DNA from: Chitinophagaceae bacterium
Lineage (GTDB): Bacteria; Bacteroidota; Bacteroidia; Chitinophagales; Chitinophagaceae
DNA length: 41,274 nucleotides
Assembly (NCBI GenBank): GCA_014879545.1
Contig: JACSRV010000150.1
Coordinates: forward strand, 1 to 41,274
Reading direction: 5' to 3'
In this document: positions 25,180 to 33,959 of the stretch, piece by piece
Layout of the letters: each line of letters opens with the position of its first letter
Position numbering within the stretch: the first letter of the stretch is position 1
Notes under the pieces: model-generated
The model's database searches: none
What the model was told of the DNA's origin: nothing
What the model saw: the letters and a program-made list of their open reading frames with translations, nothing else
Position numbers and translations under genes: made by a program

Positions 25180-26547
25180 ATGACCATTCAGAAGAAAACA
25201 GCACTGATCTTTACAGCCATCTCGGCAACGATACTCATCGGCATCAGTGTTATTGCCTATTTTTTCATGAACACCTTTGCGTTTCAGGATTTCTATAAGC
25301 GTCTTGAGATCCGCGGCATCATCACTGCAAAAGTGCGCCTGGCCGAACACTCGCTGGGACAGGGAGAACTATATAGCAACATCAGGGAGCAGCACCTGGA
25401 GCCCCTGCCCGACGAGAAAGAATACTTCTTCCCGGCAGACAGTCTCAGGAATTTTGTGAAGCTGAACGTGCTGCCCGATCTCAACGAGGCATTTTACACC
25501 AAACTGAAAGAACGCAGACAAGCAAACACAAAACACAACAACTACTTCTACACCGGATTCTACTACTATGACGAGGGTGCGCACCCTTATATAGTGATCA
25601 TCGGGGCACAAAACGAAGACAGCATCCGGTATTCCCGCAAACTGAAGTGGATACTGATAGCCAGTTGCATCTGCGGCACGTTCGTCTTCTACACATCAGG
25701 CATCTTCTTTTCACGGCACGCGTTCAAACCGATTCGCGAGATCATTGAAAAAGTGAAGACCATTGGTGCCGAGAACCTGAATCAACGCCTGGAAGACCGC
25801 AAAGGACAAGACGAAGTGGCGGAACTTGCTTCCACCTTCAATGAAATGCTGAGCCGTCTTGAAACTTCATTTGAGACGCAGAACAATTTTGTAAGTAATG
25901 CCTCGCACGAATTCCGCACTCCGCTCACCACCATCTACAGCGAGGCCGAAATAGCACTGTCCCGACCGCGAGAATCGGCAGAATACAAAGCCTCACTTGA
26001 ATCTATCCTGTACCAGACTGAAAAACTACAACACCTTACAAACAGTCTGCTGAATCTGGCTCAGACCGGTTTTGACGGCAAAAAACAGAACCTGAAAACT
26101 ATTTATATTGATGAGCTGCTGTATGACGTAAAGAACACGATTGCCAACATTGTGCCGGGAAACAATGTACTGATGAACCTTTCCGATCTGCCGGGCGACC
26201 GAAGGACGGCTGTGAACGGTAATTATCAGTTATTAAAACTGGGGTTGAGTAATGTGATAGAAAACGCCTGCAAGTACTCCGACAACAAACCGGTGACGGT
26301 GAATGTAGACGTTGCAGGCGGCAAGCTACGCCTGTGTGTGACGGACAGAGGCATAGGTATACCAAAAGAAGAGCTACGTTTCATCTACGATCCTTTTTTC
26401 AGGGCATCAAACACCGGCCGCTACGAAGGCTACGGCATTGGGCTGCCACTTACCCGCAATATATTCAGGCTGCACAAGGGTGAGATACACGTGGACTCGG
26501 ACACCGATAAAGGCGCTATCGTAACACTTACACTGCCTGTAGCCTAA
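25180..26547 (+). CDS. Sensor histidine kinase (HAMP, HisKA, HATPase)
   Basis: A 455-residue membrane sensor kinase. There are transmembrane segments near 8-30 and 160-180 with a periplasmic loop of about 125 residues between them, a HAMP domain near 185-235, and the phospho-acceptor H243 in NASHEFRTPL. The ATPase motifs are NVIENACKYSDN (N box), DRGIGI (G1), DPFFRASN (F) and GYGIGLPL (G2). It is the partner of the OmpR-type regulator 2 bp upstream. The signal is unknown. No metal-binding or PAS motif is evident in the periplasmic loop. Confidence 0.95.
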   Translation: MTIQKKTALIFTAISATILIGISVIAYFFMNTFAFQDFYKRLEIRGIITAKVRLAEHSLGQGELYSNIREQHLEPLPDEKEYFFPADSLRNFVKLNVLPDLNEAFYTKLKERRQANTKHNNYFYTGFYYYDEGAHPYIVIIGAQNEDSIRYSRKLKWILIASCICGTFVFYTSGIFFSRHAFKPIREIIEKVKTIGAENLNQRLEDRKGQDEVAELASTFNEMLSRLETSFETQNNFVSNASHEFRTPLTTIYSEAEIALSRPRESAEYKASLESILYQTEKLQHLTNSLLNLAQTGFDGKKQNLKTIYIDELLYDVKNTIANIVPGNNVLMNLSDLPGDRRTAVNGNYQLLKLGLSNVIENACKYSDNKPVTVNVDVAGGKLRLCVTDRGIGIPKEELRFIYDPFFRASNTGRYEGYGIGLPLTRNIFRLHKGEIHVDSDTDKGAIVTLTLPVA

Positions 26548-26626
26548 GCCCGTTTTCTTATTTCATTTTAATCTCCTTCTTATTTAAGTCTAATTGTTCT
26601 CTTACGCCCTGCTAATGGTGTCACGT

Positions 26627-26634
26627 CACCTTTG
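26627..26634 (+). promoter_or_regulatory. -7-like element before the universal stress protein gene
   Basis: CACCTTTG differs by one base from TAnnTTTG. It ends 41 nt before the ATG at 26676 and overlaps the GTG at 26634, which argues against the longer reading frame. Confidence 0.35.
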
Positions 26635-26675
26635 TGCTGTTTCCCGACATAGTTGTAACAGCAAAATTGAGACAT

Positions 26676-27137
26676 ATGAATACCATTCTGATCCCAACAG
26701 ATTTCACGGTCGGGTCTCTGGAGATAATGAACACTCTGGCACGTAGCACCGACAACAAGCTGAACATTATTCTCTTCCATGCATTTGACATGCCCGGCAG
26801 CCTGGTAGAGGCAATGTCGCGTGCGGGTATCAATAGCCACAACAAACTGATCACAGAAAACCTGCGCCTTGCCTGCAAGCGGATAAGGGCAAACAACAGC
26901 AACATCACCAATATATCCTTCCGCAACATGTATGGCACCACCATAGCCGCCTTTAAGAACTATGCGGAGGCCAATGCGATAGATATATTATTGCTGCCAC
27001 CAGCCTATCGTTTCGTTTATGTCACTCGCGAAAGTGTGGACCCTACGCGCATGTTCAAAAAAAGCGGTTTACCCCTGATCACAGACCCGTCACAGATCGC
27101 CGGAATTACCGGAGCTGAAACCGCGGCAAAAACCTAG
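26676..27137 (+). CDS. Universal stress protein family (UspA-like)
   Basis: A 153-residue UspA-fold protein starting ATG at 26676. The first strand is NTILIPTDFT with the usual Asp, followed by alternating helices and strands; the second half contains NAIDILLLPP and ends with DPTRMFKKSGLPLI. The usual GxxGxxxxG ATP-binding motif is not seen, so it may not bind ATP. It lies between the sensor kinase and the SulP transporter (51 bp gap to the latter). A link to anion uptake is only suggested by position. Confidence 0.72.
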   Translation: MNTILIPTDFTVGSLEIMNTLARSTDNKLNIILFHAFDMPGSLVEAMSRAGINSHNKLITENLRLACKRIRANNSNITNISFRNMYGTTIAAFKNYAEANAIDILLLPPAYRFVYVTRESVDPTRMFKKSGLPLITDPSQIAGITGAETAAKT

Positions 27138-27188
27138 CGCAACGTCCAAAAAACTGTATTTCCCGATACATTCAATACACATACGAAT

Positions 27189-28586
27189 ATGCATTCACAC
27201 ACAACACCAACGACCGTGCAGGGGCGCCTGAAGCTCTTCTTCACATTTATGGACAGCCGATGGGAAGACCTGACGGCAAAAGACTGGAAGTCTATCGTGT
27301 ACCGCGACTTCAGTGCAGGTCTGATCGTTGCGCTTACAGCAATACCGATGGCAATGGGCTTCGCAATGGCCATGGGTCTGCGCCCCGAACAGGGCATCAT
27401 AGCCGGTGCGCTGGCGTGTGTGGTTGGACGCACATTCGGCGGATCGAAGTACCAGGTATATGGACCAACTGCTGCGTTCATCCCGCTGATAGCAGCACTC
27501 ATCTCAAAGTACGGGCCTGATAACGGCGGCACTGCAGCCCAGGCTCACGGTTTTCTGGTGGCCGTGTCAATAATCGCCGGCGTTATTCTGATGATAATGG
27601 GTGTGGCGGGGCTTGGAAAATTCGCGAAACTGGTACCTAACTCGGTAGTGGTAGGGTTTACGATAGGAATCGCGTTCACGATAGCCTTCACCAACCTTGA
27701 AGATATTCTCGGTATCGAGAGCTTCAGCGCCATACTTGGTACCGACGAGAACACTAAGGGCGGCTTCACCGCCAGTCTTGAACAAGGACTGCACAATCTC
27801 GACAAGATCAATATCTGGTCCGTGATAATAGGAGTCATGACGTTTGTGATCACAAAGGTTCTGCTGCGGATCTCCATTTTCATACCGGCACCACTGCTTG
27901 CTATCGCGGCATCTACAGCCCTCTCAGCAACACTCTTCGCCAACAAAGGGATCATTCTGGTAAAAGACATTTATGGCACCATCCCCAACAATTTCTTTGT
28001 TTTTACTCCACCGAGTATGCCTGCATTTTCGGGGGCAATGCTCTTTGATGTAGTGTACTTTGTATTCGCTATCGTATTCGTGTCCGGCGTGGAAAGCCTG
28101 CTCTGTTCGTCGATGGCCGACAAAATGGCCGACAACAAAAAGACTCCCTTCAACCCCGACAAGGAATTCTGGGGACAAGGCCTGGTACAGATCATTACAC
28201 CACTCGTCAACGGATTCCCATGCACAGGTGCGCTTGCCCGTACAGCTACTAGCATCAAAGCGGGTGCGCGCACTCCGCTTGCAGGTTACTTCAAGGCCGT
28301 GCTGAAGCTGACCATGGCCTATTTCATAGCACCATATCTGGAGATCATTCCCATGGCTTGTATCGGGGGTATCCTTGTTTGGGTAGCCAGCAATATGATT
28401 AAACCCTCTGAGATCAGAGAAATGAAACACAAGGGTAAGTTTGAATTTGCCATGATGCTTTACACAGCTGTGATGGTGCCGCTTACCAACTTCCTCACAG
28501 GGGTGTTATCAGCATTGGTTATCTACTTTGTTGTGAAAGCAATATTTGCACGTGGCAAAAAAGTCAAATCAGCTACTGCAGAATAA
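27189..28586 (+). CDS. SulP-family anion transporter lacking a STAS domain
   Basis: A 465-residue SulP-type transporter with many membrane segments. Family signatures are VYRDFSAGLIVALTAIPMAMGFAMAMGLRPEQGI and GSKYQVYGPTAAFIPL, plus MADNKKTPFNPDKEFWGQGL and GARTPLAGYFKA. Substrate could be sulphate, bicarbonate or another anion. The protein ends soon after the last membrane helix (basic tail GKKVKS), so the C-terminal STAS domain usual in SulP proteins is absent. A lone STAS protein is encoded at 33999, but no link is shown. A strong bidirectional terminator follows. Confidence 0.9.
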   Translation: MHSHTTPTTVQGRLKLFFTFMDSRWEDLTAKDWKSIVYRDFSAGLIVALTAIPMAMGFAMAMGLRPEQGIIAGALACVVGRTFGGSKYQVYGPTAAFIPLIAALISKYGPDNGGTAAQAHGFLVAVSIIAGVILMIMGVAGLGKFAKLVPNSVVVGFTIGIAFTIAFTNLEDILGIESFSAILGTDENTKGGFTASLEQGLHNLDKINIWSVIIGVMTFVITKVLLRISIFIPAPLLAIAASTALSATLFANKGIILVKDIYGTIPNNFFVFTPPSMPAFSGAMLFDVVYFVFAIVFVSGVESLLCSSMADKMADNKKTPFNPDKEFWGQGLVQIITPLVNGFPCTGALARTATSIKAGARTPLAGYFKAVLKLTMAYFIAPYLEIIPMACIGGILVWVASNMIKPSEIREMKHKGKFEFAMMLYTAVMVPLTNFLTGVLSALVIYFVVKAIFARGKKVKSATAE

Positions 28587-28610
28587 TTGTGAAGATGGAA
28601 CATGTGTGGC

Positions 28611-28643
28611 AAAAAAGGGGCACTGTCGGGGTGCCCCTTTTTT
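28611..28643. terminator. Bidirectional terminator between the SulP and ABC genes
   Basis: A perfect 13-bp stem, six A then GGGGCAC paired with GTGCCCC then six T, with the loop TGTCGGG. It has A and T runs on both sides, so it can end the plus-strand SulP and minus-strand ABC transcripts. Confidence 0.93.
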
Positions 28644-28655
28644 AATGGGCCGGGC

Positions 28656-30404
28656 TCAGTTCAACTCTGTTTGGTGACGATATAGTTTGGCATAATAGCC
28701 GTTCAGCGCCATTAACTGTTCATGTGTGCCTTGCTCCGAGATGCCGCCATGATCGAGCACTATGATCTGATCGAAGGTCCAACCGGTGAAAATACGATGC
28801 GTGATAACAAATGTGGTCCTGCCCTGCAGATACCCGTGCAGGTTGGCCAGTATGGTCTTTTCAGTTTGTGTATCTACCGCCGACAGACATTCGTCCAGCA
28901 GTAACACCGGGCTCTTGCGCAATAATGCGCGCGCCAGCACCAGTCGCTGCTTCTGGCCACCACTAAGCATCACACCACGTTCGCCCACCATTGTTTCATA
29001 GCCCTGCTGCAGACCGGCTATATCTTTTTCAAAGTCTGCCAGGCGGGCGGCCTCTTTCACATCGTCGTCGGTCGCGTCGGCACTGCCAAAACGAATGTTA
29101 TTAGCAACCGTATCAGAGAAAAGATACGCTTCCTGTGGTGCATACGCCACACTGCGGCGCAGCGTGTGCACATCATATCGGTCGGCTGCAACACCATCGA
29201 ACAGGACACTACCCGAATCCGCGTCATACATACGCAGCAGCATATGCGCTATTGTCGATTTTCCCGAACCTGTCCTGCCGATGATTGCAATTTTTTCGCC
29301 TCGTTTTGCGTGCAGCGAGAAGTTACGCAAAGCAGTGATGCCTGTATTCGGATAGGTAAATGTCACATTGTCCAAACGCACATCGCCGGTGGGTGCAGTT
29401 GTAACAGCATCAACGGGACTGGTGATAGTGGGCTTCGTGTTGAGAAACTCGTCAATGCGTTTTTGCGAGGCACCGGCGCGCTGCGTCATGCTGGCCACCA
29501 TACCTATGCTGGATATAGGGAACATCAACAGGTTGATGTAGATGACAAACTGGGCGATATTACCGGTAGTAATGCTGCCGTGAATGGCAAAGTATCCGCC
29601 TATCAATACCGTAGACAACATGCTCAACCCTATGAACAGGTTCATAGCGGGGAAGTACACGGCCTCGGTAAGCGATAGATTGATGCTGCTTTTCCTGTAC
29701 TCTTCTGATGTTGCCGAAAAGAACTGCATCATGTTGCGCTCCTGCACAAAAGACTTGATGACCCTGATGCCTGAATAAGACTCCTGTGCCGTGGTGGTGA
29801 GCGATGATAGTTGCGCCTGTATTCGGGTGCTCTTGCGGTAGATGATCTTGTTGACGTAAAAGATCGATAACGCCAGCAAAGGTAAGGGAGCCACTACGCA
29901 TAACGTCAGCACAACATCCACCCGCAGCATATCCCACACACAAAAGATAACAAGAAAAACAACGCTGGTAAAGTACATTACAGATGGACCTGTATACATG
30001 CGCACACGCGATACATCTTCTGATATCCGGTTCATGAGGTCTCCGGTAAAGTTGGCCTTGAAGAACTGCGTACCCAACCGCTGGTAGTGCGCATAGATCT
30101 CGTTCTTCTGATCATATTCAATGTGACGCGACATCACAATGATGGTCTGCCGCATCATGAACATGAAAAAACCACGCAGCAATGCCAGGCCCAACAGCGT
30201 GAGGCCGCCTTTAAATACCAGCGAAAAAATAGCATCGCTCTTGTTACCTGCCCTCATCATAACCTGCACCTGATCCAGAATATCCTTGATCACATTACCA
30301 GGCATAACGGCAAACTTGCTGGAGATCACTACAAACAGCATTCCCAGCAACAACCGCCACTTATATTTTATGAAGTACTTATTTACCGACTTAAGGTCTT
30401 TCAT
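28656..30404 (-). CDS. MsbA-like ABC exporter (fused membrane and ATPase domains)
   Basis: A 582-residue half-transporter that should dimerise. The membrane domain (about 15-310) has six helices. The ATPase domain carries Walker A IGRTGSGKS near residue 375, a Q-loop (YAPQEAYLF), the signature LSGGQKQRLV, Walker B LLLDECLSAVD with the catalytic Glu, and the H-loop VITHRI. It is of the MsbA/LmrA type and could export lipids or drugs. The start at 30404 is close to a GACCTTTG box ending 7 nt upstream. It is convergent with SulP. Confidence 0.93.
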   Translation of the reverse strand: MKDLKSVNKYFIKYKWRLLLGMLFVVISSKFAVMPGNVIKDILDQVQVMMRAGNKSDAIFSLVFKGGLTLLGLALLRGFFMFMMRQTIIVMSRHIEYDQKNEIYAHYQRLGTQFFKANFTGDLMNRISEDVSRVRMYTGPSVMYFTSVVFLVIFCVWDMLRVDVVLTLCVVAPLPLLALSIFYVNKIIYRKSTRIQAQLSSLTTTAQESYSGIRVIKSFVQERNMMQFFSATSEEYRKSSINLSLTEAVYFPAMNLFIGLSMLSTVLIGGYFAIHGSITTGNIAQFVIYINLLMFPISSIGMVASMTQRAGASQKRIDEFLNTKPTITSPVDAVTTAPTGDVRLDNVTFTYPNTGITALRNFSLHAKRGEKIAIIGRTGSGKSTIAHMLLRMYDADSGSVLFDGVAADRYDVHTLRRSVAYAPQEAYLFSDTVANNIRFGSADATDDDVKEAARLADFEKDIAGLQQGYETMVGERGVMLSGGQKQRLVLARALLRKSPVLLLDECLSAVDTQTEKTILANLHGYLQGRTTFVITHRIFTGWTFDQIIVLDHGGISEQGTHEQLMALNGYYAKLYRHQTELN

Positions 30405-30411
30405 GAAGGCG

Positions 30412-30419
30412 CAAAGGTC
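30412..30419 (-). promoter_or_regulatory. -7-like element near the ABC exporter start
   Basis: GACCTTTG (one mismatch to TAnnTTTG) ends 7 nt before the ATG on the minus strand. No -33 element at 19-20 bp is seen. Confidence 0.3.
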
Positions 30420-30510
30420 GGGGATTTGCGCAATTGAATAGTTATTAGGCGATAGAGGATTGAAAAATCAGAAGTTTCTCGTCCGGAAAACGGAATGAAA
30501 TCTAACGAAC

Positions 30511-30876
30511 TTAATACCTCCTTATCCGCAATTTCTTCTGTGACAGCACAGAAAACGAATTTAGCAACTCACTTCCGTGCGCATCAAATGTCTGAACAAC
30601 TATACGCACTTTCTGCACAACGGGCGTGTCGGTAATGCGCAACAACATACTTCCTACCTGCTCCACTTTTCTGTATACCAATTCATCCCCAAAATCTTTA
30701 TCCTCAGTGATGATATATCCGGACCTCTCCAACGCTAAAGCAATTACTTCTGTATCTGAAATTCCGGGCGAGAGTTGCGCAACTGAGATCACTTCATACC
30801 CACCTCCCACAAGGCCGGCTACTATCCTTGCATCCACACTTTCGTCGGCTATTATGAGTGGAAACTTAAACAACAT
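30511..30876 (-). CDS. DUF5615-family PIN-like protein, probable toxin
   Basis: A 121-residue DUF5615/Mut7-C-type protein. The segment LIIADESVDARIVAGL carries the acidic residues of a PIN-like nuclease (D11, E12, D15) and YIITEDKDFGDELVYR the later ones. Its partner DUF433 gene is just upstream and overlaps it. The ATG at 30876 is chosen because it gives an 11-nt overlap with the DUF433 stop; an upstream start at 30912 would overlap by 47 nt. In many genomes these pairs act as a type II toxin-antitoxin module. Ribonuclease activity is inferred. Confidence 0.82.
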   Translation of the reverse strand: MLFKFPLIIADESVDARIVAGLVGGGYEVISVAQLSPGISDTEVIALALERSGYIITEDKDFGDELVYRKVEQVGSMLLRITDTPVVQKVRIVVQTFDAHGSELLNSFSVLSQKKLRIRRY

Positions 30877-31090
30877 CGATAAAGATCTCGTTTCGCACAA
30901 GGTTTGCTCCATAGCTGATGCAGGCGAGAATATCCTCTTTCGTCAGCGTAGGATACGCTAACAGCAGGTCCTCTACGGTATCTCCGAGGCCAATTTTTTC
31001 AAGAATGAGGTCCACGCCTATTCTTGTTTTTCTGATGACAGGCTTTCCGCGCAGTACATCCTTCTTCTGTTCAATATGCTCGTACCACAT
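30866..31090 (-). CDS. DUF433 domain antitoxin-like protein
   Basis: A 74-residue DUF433 protein of helix-turn-helix type: residues 1-20 hold KDVLRGKPVIRKTRI, then a helix-rich DNA-binding part LILEKIGLGDTVEDLLLAYPTLTKEDILACISYGANLVRNE. It precedes and overlaps the DUF5615 gene, the usual antitoxin-then-toxin order. A -7 box (TAGTTTTG) at 31109-31116 is 18 nt upstream. It probably represses the operon through its DNA-binding fold. Confidence 0.86.
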   Translation of the reverse strand: MWYEHIEQKKDVLRGKPVIRKTRIGVDLILEKIGLGDTVEDLLLAYPTLTKEDILACISYGANLVRNEIFIDVV

Positions 31091-31108
31091 AACGATTTTG
31101 CTCTATTA

Positions 31109-31116
31109 CAAAACTA
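31109..31116 (-). promoter_or_regulatory. -7 promoter element of the DUF433/DUF5615 pair
   Basis: TAGTTTTG on the minus strand, 18 nt before the DUF433 ATG. A TTTTTTGAC tract lies upstream but partly within the nfu terminator. Confidence 0.45.
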
Positions 31117-31129
31117 CGAATGCTAAGTC

Positions 31130-31157
31130 AAAAAAATGGCGGCCATCCGGCCGCCAT
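31130..31157 (-). terminator. Terminator of the Nfu-type gene
   Basis: On the minus strand the 9-bp stem ATGGCGGCC...GGCCGCCAT (loop GGAT) is followed by a run of T. It sits 26 bp after the nfu stop and before the DUF433 promoter. Confidence 0.85.
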
Positions 31158-31183
31158 CTGATAAAAAATACTGTTTATTCACA

Positions 31184-31780
31184 CTATTCTGATTCCGCTA
31201 CCACTTCCTTCACTTCCGGTATCATACGCTTCATCATACCTTCAATTCCGGTCTTCAGCGTGATCATTGAAGAAGGACAGCCCGAGCATGAACCCTGCAT
31301 CATTAGTTTCACCGTGCCGGTAGCCGGCTCAAAACCTTTAAAACTGATAGCGCCGCCATCCATTTCAACAGCAGGTTTCACGTAGTTCTCCAGCAGTTCC
31401 TTGATGCGCACGACTACGTCTGTATCATCAGCAGCAGCCACATTGGCCTCTTTCTTCGCCTGCACCATCTCTTCGTTGATCACCACACGACCTTCCTCCA
31501 GATACTCTTTCAGAAACTGACGTACTGAAGGAATAACATCGTCCCAGTTCGTTTCAGCGGTCTTGGCAAGTGTCACAAAGTTGCTTGCTATAAATACGCT
31601 CCTGATGAACGGGAACGCGAAAAGTTCTTTTGCAAGTGGCGATGGTCCAGCAGCGGCCTCATCTGGGAAGTCGATGCTTTTACCCGGATAGAGCAGTTTG
31701 TTGGCCACAAACTTCATTGTTTCCGGGTTGGGGGTCATTTCGGTATATATACTCACGATTGTATTTCCTGTCTTCAGCAT
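31184..31780 (-). CDS. Nfu-type Fe-S cluster scaffold/carrier protein
   Basis: A 198-residue protein with an N-terminal Nfu_N domain (TEMTPNPETMKFVANKLL, PSPLAKELF) and a C-terminal NifU-like domain (VEMDGGAISFKGF and GSCSGCPSS, whose CxxC binds a cluster). It carries 4Fe-4S clusters to target enzymes. The ATG at 31780 is preferred; the longer frame from a TTG at 31810 would cover a TATTTTTG -7 box at 31798-31805. It is near the end of a minus-strand block, with its own promoter and terminator. Confidence 0.92.
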   Translation of the reverse strand: MLKTGNTIVSIYTEMTPNPETMKFVANKLLYPGKSIDFPDEAAAGPSPLAKELFAFPFIRSVFIASNFVTLAKTAETNWDDVIPSVRQFLKEYLEEGRVVINEEMVQAKKEANVAAADDTDVVVRIKELLENYVKPAVEMDGGAISFKGFEPATGTVKLMMQGSCSGCPSSMITLKTGIEGMMKRMIPEVKEVVAESE

Positions 31781-31797
31781 TTCTTTAATATTTGATG

Positions 31798-31805
31798 CAA
31801 AAATA
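31798..31805 (-). promoter_or_regulatory. -7 promoter element of the Nfu-type gene
   Basis: TATTTTTG on the minus strand, 17 nt before the ATG at 31780. It decides against the TTG start at 31810. Confidence 0.5.
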
Positions 31806-31877
31806 CTCAATAATCGGCTTTCGGTGAATTGTTATATCTGATACGGATAGTGAAATAGCTGATATGGTGAGGCCACT

Positions 31878-33362
31878 TTACTCGGCTCCATCCGCGTTCA
31901 GTACCCACTTTTTCTCATTCAGGTGGGTCACATTCACATCAATGTTAAAACGTGCTTTCAGGTGTTGTGCCAGTTGGTTGGCCGCATATACAGACCGGTG
32001 CTGACCACCTGTGCAGCCAAACGACACACTGAGCTGCTCAAAACCGCGGGCAATATAGTCTTCTACGTTTATAGCCACCAGTGCATATACATGGTTCATG
32101 AAGTCGGGCATACGGGTCTCACGCTCCAGAAACTGGCGCACCATCTCATCGTTGCCGGTGAGGTGTTTATATGCCGCGTAACGACCGGGATTCAGAATAC
32201 CACGGCAATCAAAAACATATCCGCCACCATGCGGGCTGGACGTTTTGGGAATACCTGCCTTGTACGAGAAACTACATATCTGCACTTCCAGCTTCGGCTT
32301 ACCGTCAGAAATATTGGCTGTATGGAAGCGCTCCTGCATTTCTTTGGACGACAGCTTCTCTAACAACGAGCGCAACTCAGGATAGGCAGGTGTTTGCGGA
32401 TGATCTGAAAGGAACATATCCAGATTCTTCAATGCCGGACCGATGCTGGTGATAAAATGCGCCTTGTGTTGCAACAATCCCCTGAAACCATAAGAACCAA
32501 GCACCTGCAACAAACGCACTAATACAAACTGAACGTAGCCACGACGGAAATGGATCTCGTCCATACGCGGCACATGCAGATCGGCAAGACTGGCTATGTA
32601 CCCGTTCAGCAGGTCTTCCTTCCACGCGTTAGGCAGTTGCGCCCTCGCCTGCCACAATAGCGACGCGATATCGTACTGTGGCGGCCCCTGCATACTTCCC
32701 TGAAAGTCTATGAAAAACACCTTGCCCTCATGTATCATGATGTTGCGGCTCTGAAAATCGCGGAACATCAACGTTTGCGGCTGCACACGGCCCAGGTCCT
32801 TGCTCAGTAGCTCCATTTCGCTTATCAGCAGAGATCGGTCGTAAGGAACGCCCTGAAGGTCGGCGAAGTAATATTTGAAGTAAAGCAGGTCGGACATGAT
32901 GGCTTTCTCATCAAATTGCTTGGATGCGAAACACTGTTTGTAATCTGCCTCCCTTCCTGCTATCCACTGCACCTTGGCCAGTTGTGCCAGTGCTTTGTGG
33001 TAGAGCTTCCTCACAGGCTCGGTATAGCCGTCTTTTATCACCATGTCAAAGAGCGACACCTTGCCAAGATCCTGTTGCAGGTAGGCGCGGCGGTCTTTGC
33101 TCATCTTATATATCTCCGGCACATTGATCTGATGCTTGCGGAAGAGTTCAGTAAAATAGAAATAGGTATTGTTTTCGGCCACGTTAGTATTATAGGTACC
33201 TATTGCAGAAATGCCTTCTGCCGTAAGCCTGTAATACCTTCTGTCAGACCCCGAAATGGCAAGAGCCTCTATGCTCTCAGCCTTCTTCTCATAGTGTTCT
33301 TCAAAGAGTTTTTCGAGAATGGTGGTAACCTGTACTGTTGTTTTATTCTGCGTCATGTTCAT
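31878..33362 (-). CDS. Fusion of an aminoglycoside-kinase-like domain and a RapZ C-terminal domain
   Basis: A 494-residue two-domain protein. Residues 1 to about 330 are a phosphotransferase of the APH/choline-kinase type: the Brenner-like loop FRDFQSRNIMIHEGKVFFIDFQG is near 215-240. From about 375 on, FDCRGILNPGRY and SFGCTGGQHRSVYAANQLAQHL match the RapZ C-terminal domain, which in E. coli senses glucosamine-6-phosphate and binds small RNAs. The RapZ-type N-terminal P-loop ATPase is absent and replaced by the kinase. The start at 33362 (or ATG 33356) overlaps sixA by 20 nt. Function is inferred; it may link sugar-phosphate status to kinase activity. Confidence 0.85.
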   Translation of the reverse strand: MNMTQNKTTVQVTTILEKLFEEHYEKKAESIEALAISGSDRRYYRLTAEGISAIGTYNTNVAENNTYFYFTELFRKHQINVPEIYKMSKDRRAYLQQDLGKVSLFDMVIKDGYTEPVRKLYHKALAQLAKVQWIAGREADYKQCFASKQFDEKAIMSDLLYFKYYFADLQGVPYDRSLLISEMELLSKDLGRVQPQTLMFRDFQSRNIMIHEGKVFFIDFQGSMQGPPQYDIASLLWQARAQLPNAWKEDLLNGYIASLADLHVPRMDEIHFRRGYVQFVLVRLLQVLGSYGFRGLLQHKAHFITSIGPALKNLDMFLSDHPQTPAYPELRSLLEKLSSKEMQERFHTANISDGKPKLEVQICSFSYKAGIPKTSSPHGGGYVFDCRGILNPGRYAAYKHLTGNDEMVRQFLERETRMPDFMNHVYALVAINVEDYIARGFEQLSVSFGCTGGQHRSVYAANQLAQHLKARFNIDVNVTHLNEKKWVLNADGAE

Positions 33363-33852
33363 TTTTAGGGTAATCAAACAAAAAAACGTTTCGTTTCGCC
33401 TGCGGGAACTGCGACCAACCGGTCGCTTCAAATGTTGCACCTACCACTCCGCACGTAGGCATATTTCCTGTTGCAAACCTCGGCGACAATTGATTTACAA
33501 GATCAGTGATACCCGGATTGTGGGTCACTATCATTATACAAGTTGCATGGTCTGGCGCACCAAAGATCACATCTTCTATAGTCCCCGGCGACGCGTGATA
33601 CAATTTTTCCTCCCACTGTATCTTTTCAGCATCATATCCCATTTCTTCGGCCAGCAATGTGGCTGTCTGGCGGGTGCGTAGTGCCGAACTACTGATGATC
33701 AGGTCAGGCACCAGACCCGCTGCCTTCAGGCGCTTCCCCATTTCCGGCGCATTACGCAGACCTCTCTCGTTGAGCGGTCTATCGAAATCGCTCTGCAGGG
33801 GAGATGCCCAGCTCGACTTTGCATGTCGTACCAATATTAATGTACGCTTCAT
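33343..33852 (-). CDS. SixA-like histidine phosphatase
   Basis: A 169-residue histidine phosphatase. The catalytic RHG-type motif is LVRHAKSSW with H10, and later VTHNPGITDLV supplies the second His. Such proteins remove phosphate from His or small molecules. The start at 33852 (MKRTLILVRHAK) is preferred over an extension. The gene overlaps the kinase-RapZ gene by 20 nt, so the two are likely translated together. The substrate is unknown. Confidence 0.88.
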   Translation of the reverse strand: MKRTLILVRHAKSSWASPLQSDFDRPLNERGLRNAPEMGKRLKAAGLVPDLIISSSALRTRQTATLLAEEMGYDAEKIQWEEKLYHASPGTIEDVIFGAPDHATCIMIVTHNPGITDLVNQLSPRFATGNMPTCGVVGATFEATGWSQFPQAKRNVFLFDYPKNEHDAE

Positions 33853-33922
33853 TGGGGTTGTATACACTGACACACGGGTTTGTACCCGAGGGAAGACAGG
33901 TCAAAAGTAAAAAGACAGGGGC

Positions 33923-33955
33923 AAAAAAAGTGTGACGATACGGCAACCAGTCACA
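33923..33955 (-). terminator. Probable terminator of the STAS gene
   Basis: On the minus strand TGTGAC...GTCACA (6 bp, 13-nt loop) is followed by C and seven T. The stem is short, so strength is uncertain. Confidence 0.5.
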
Positions 33956-33959
33956 ACAT

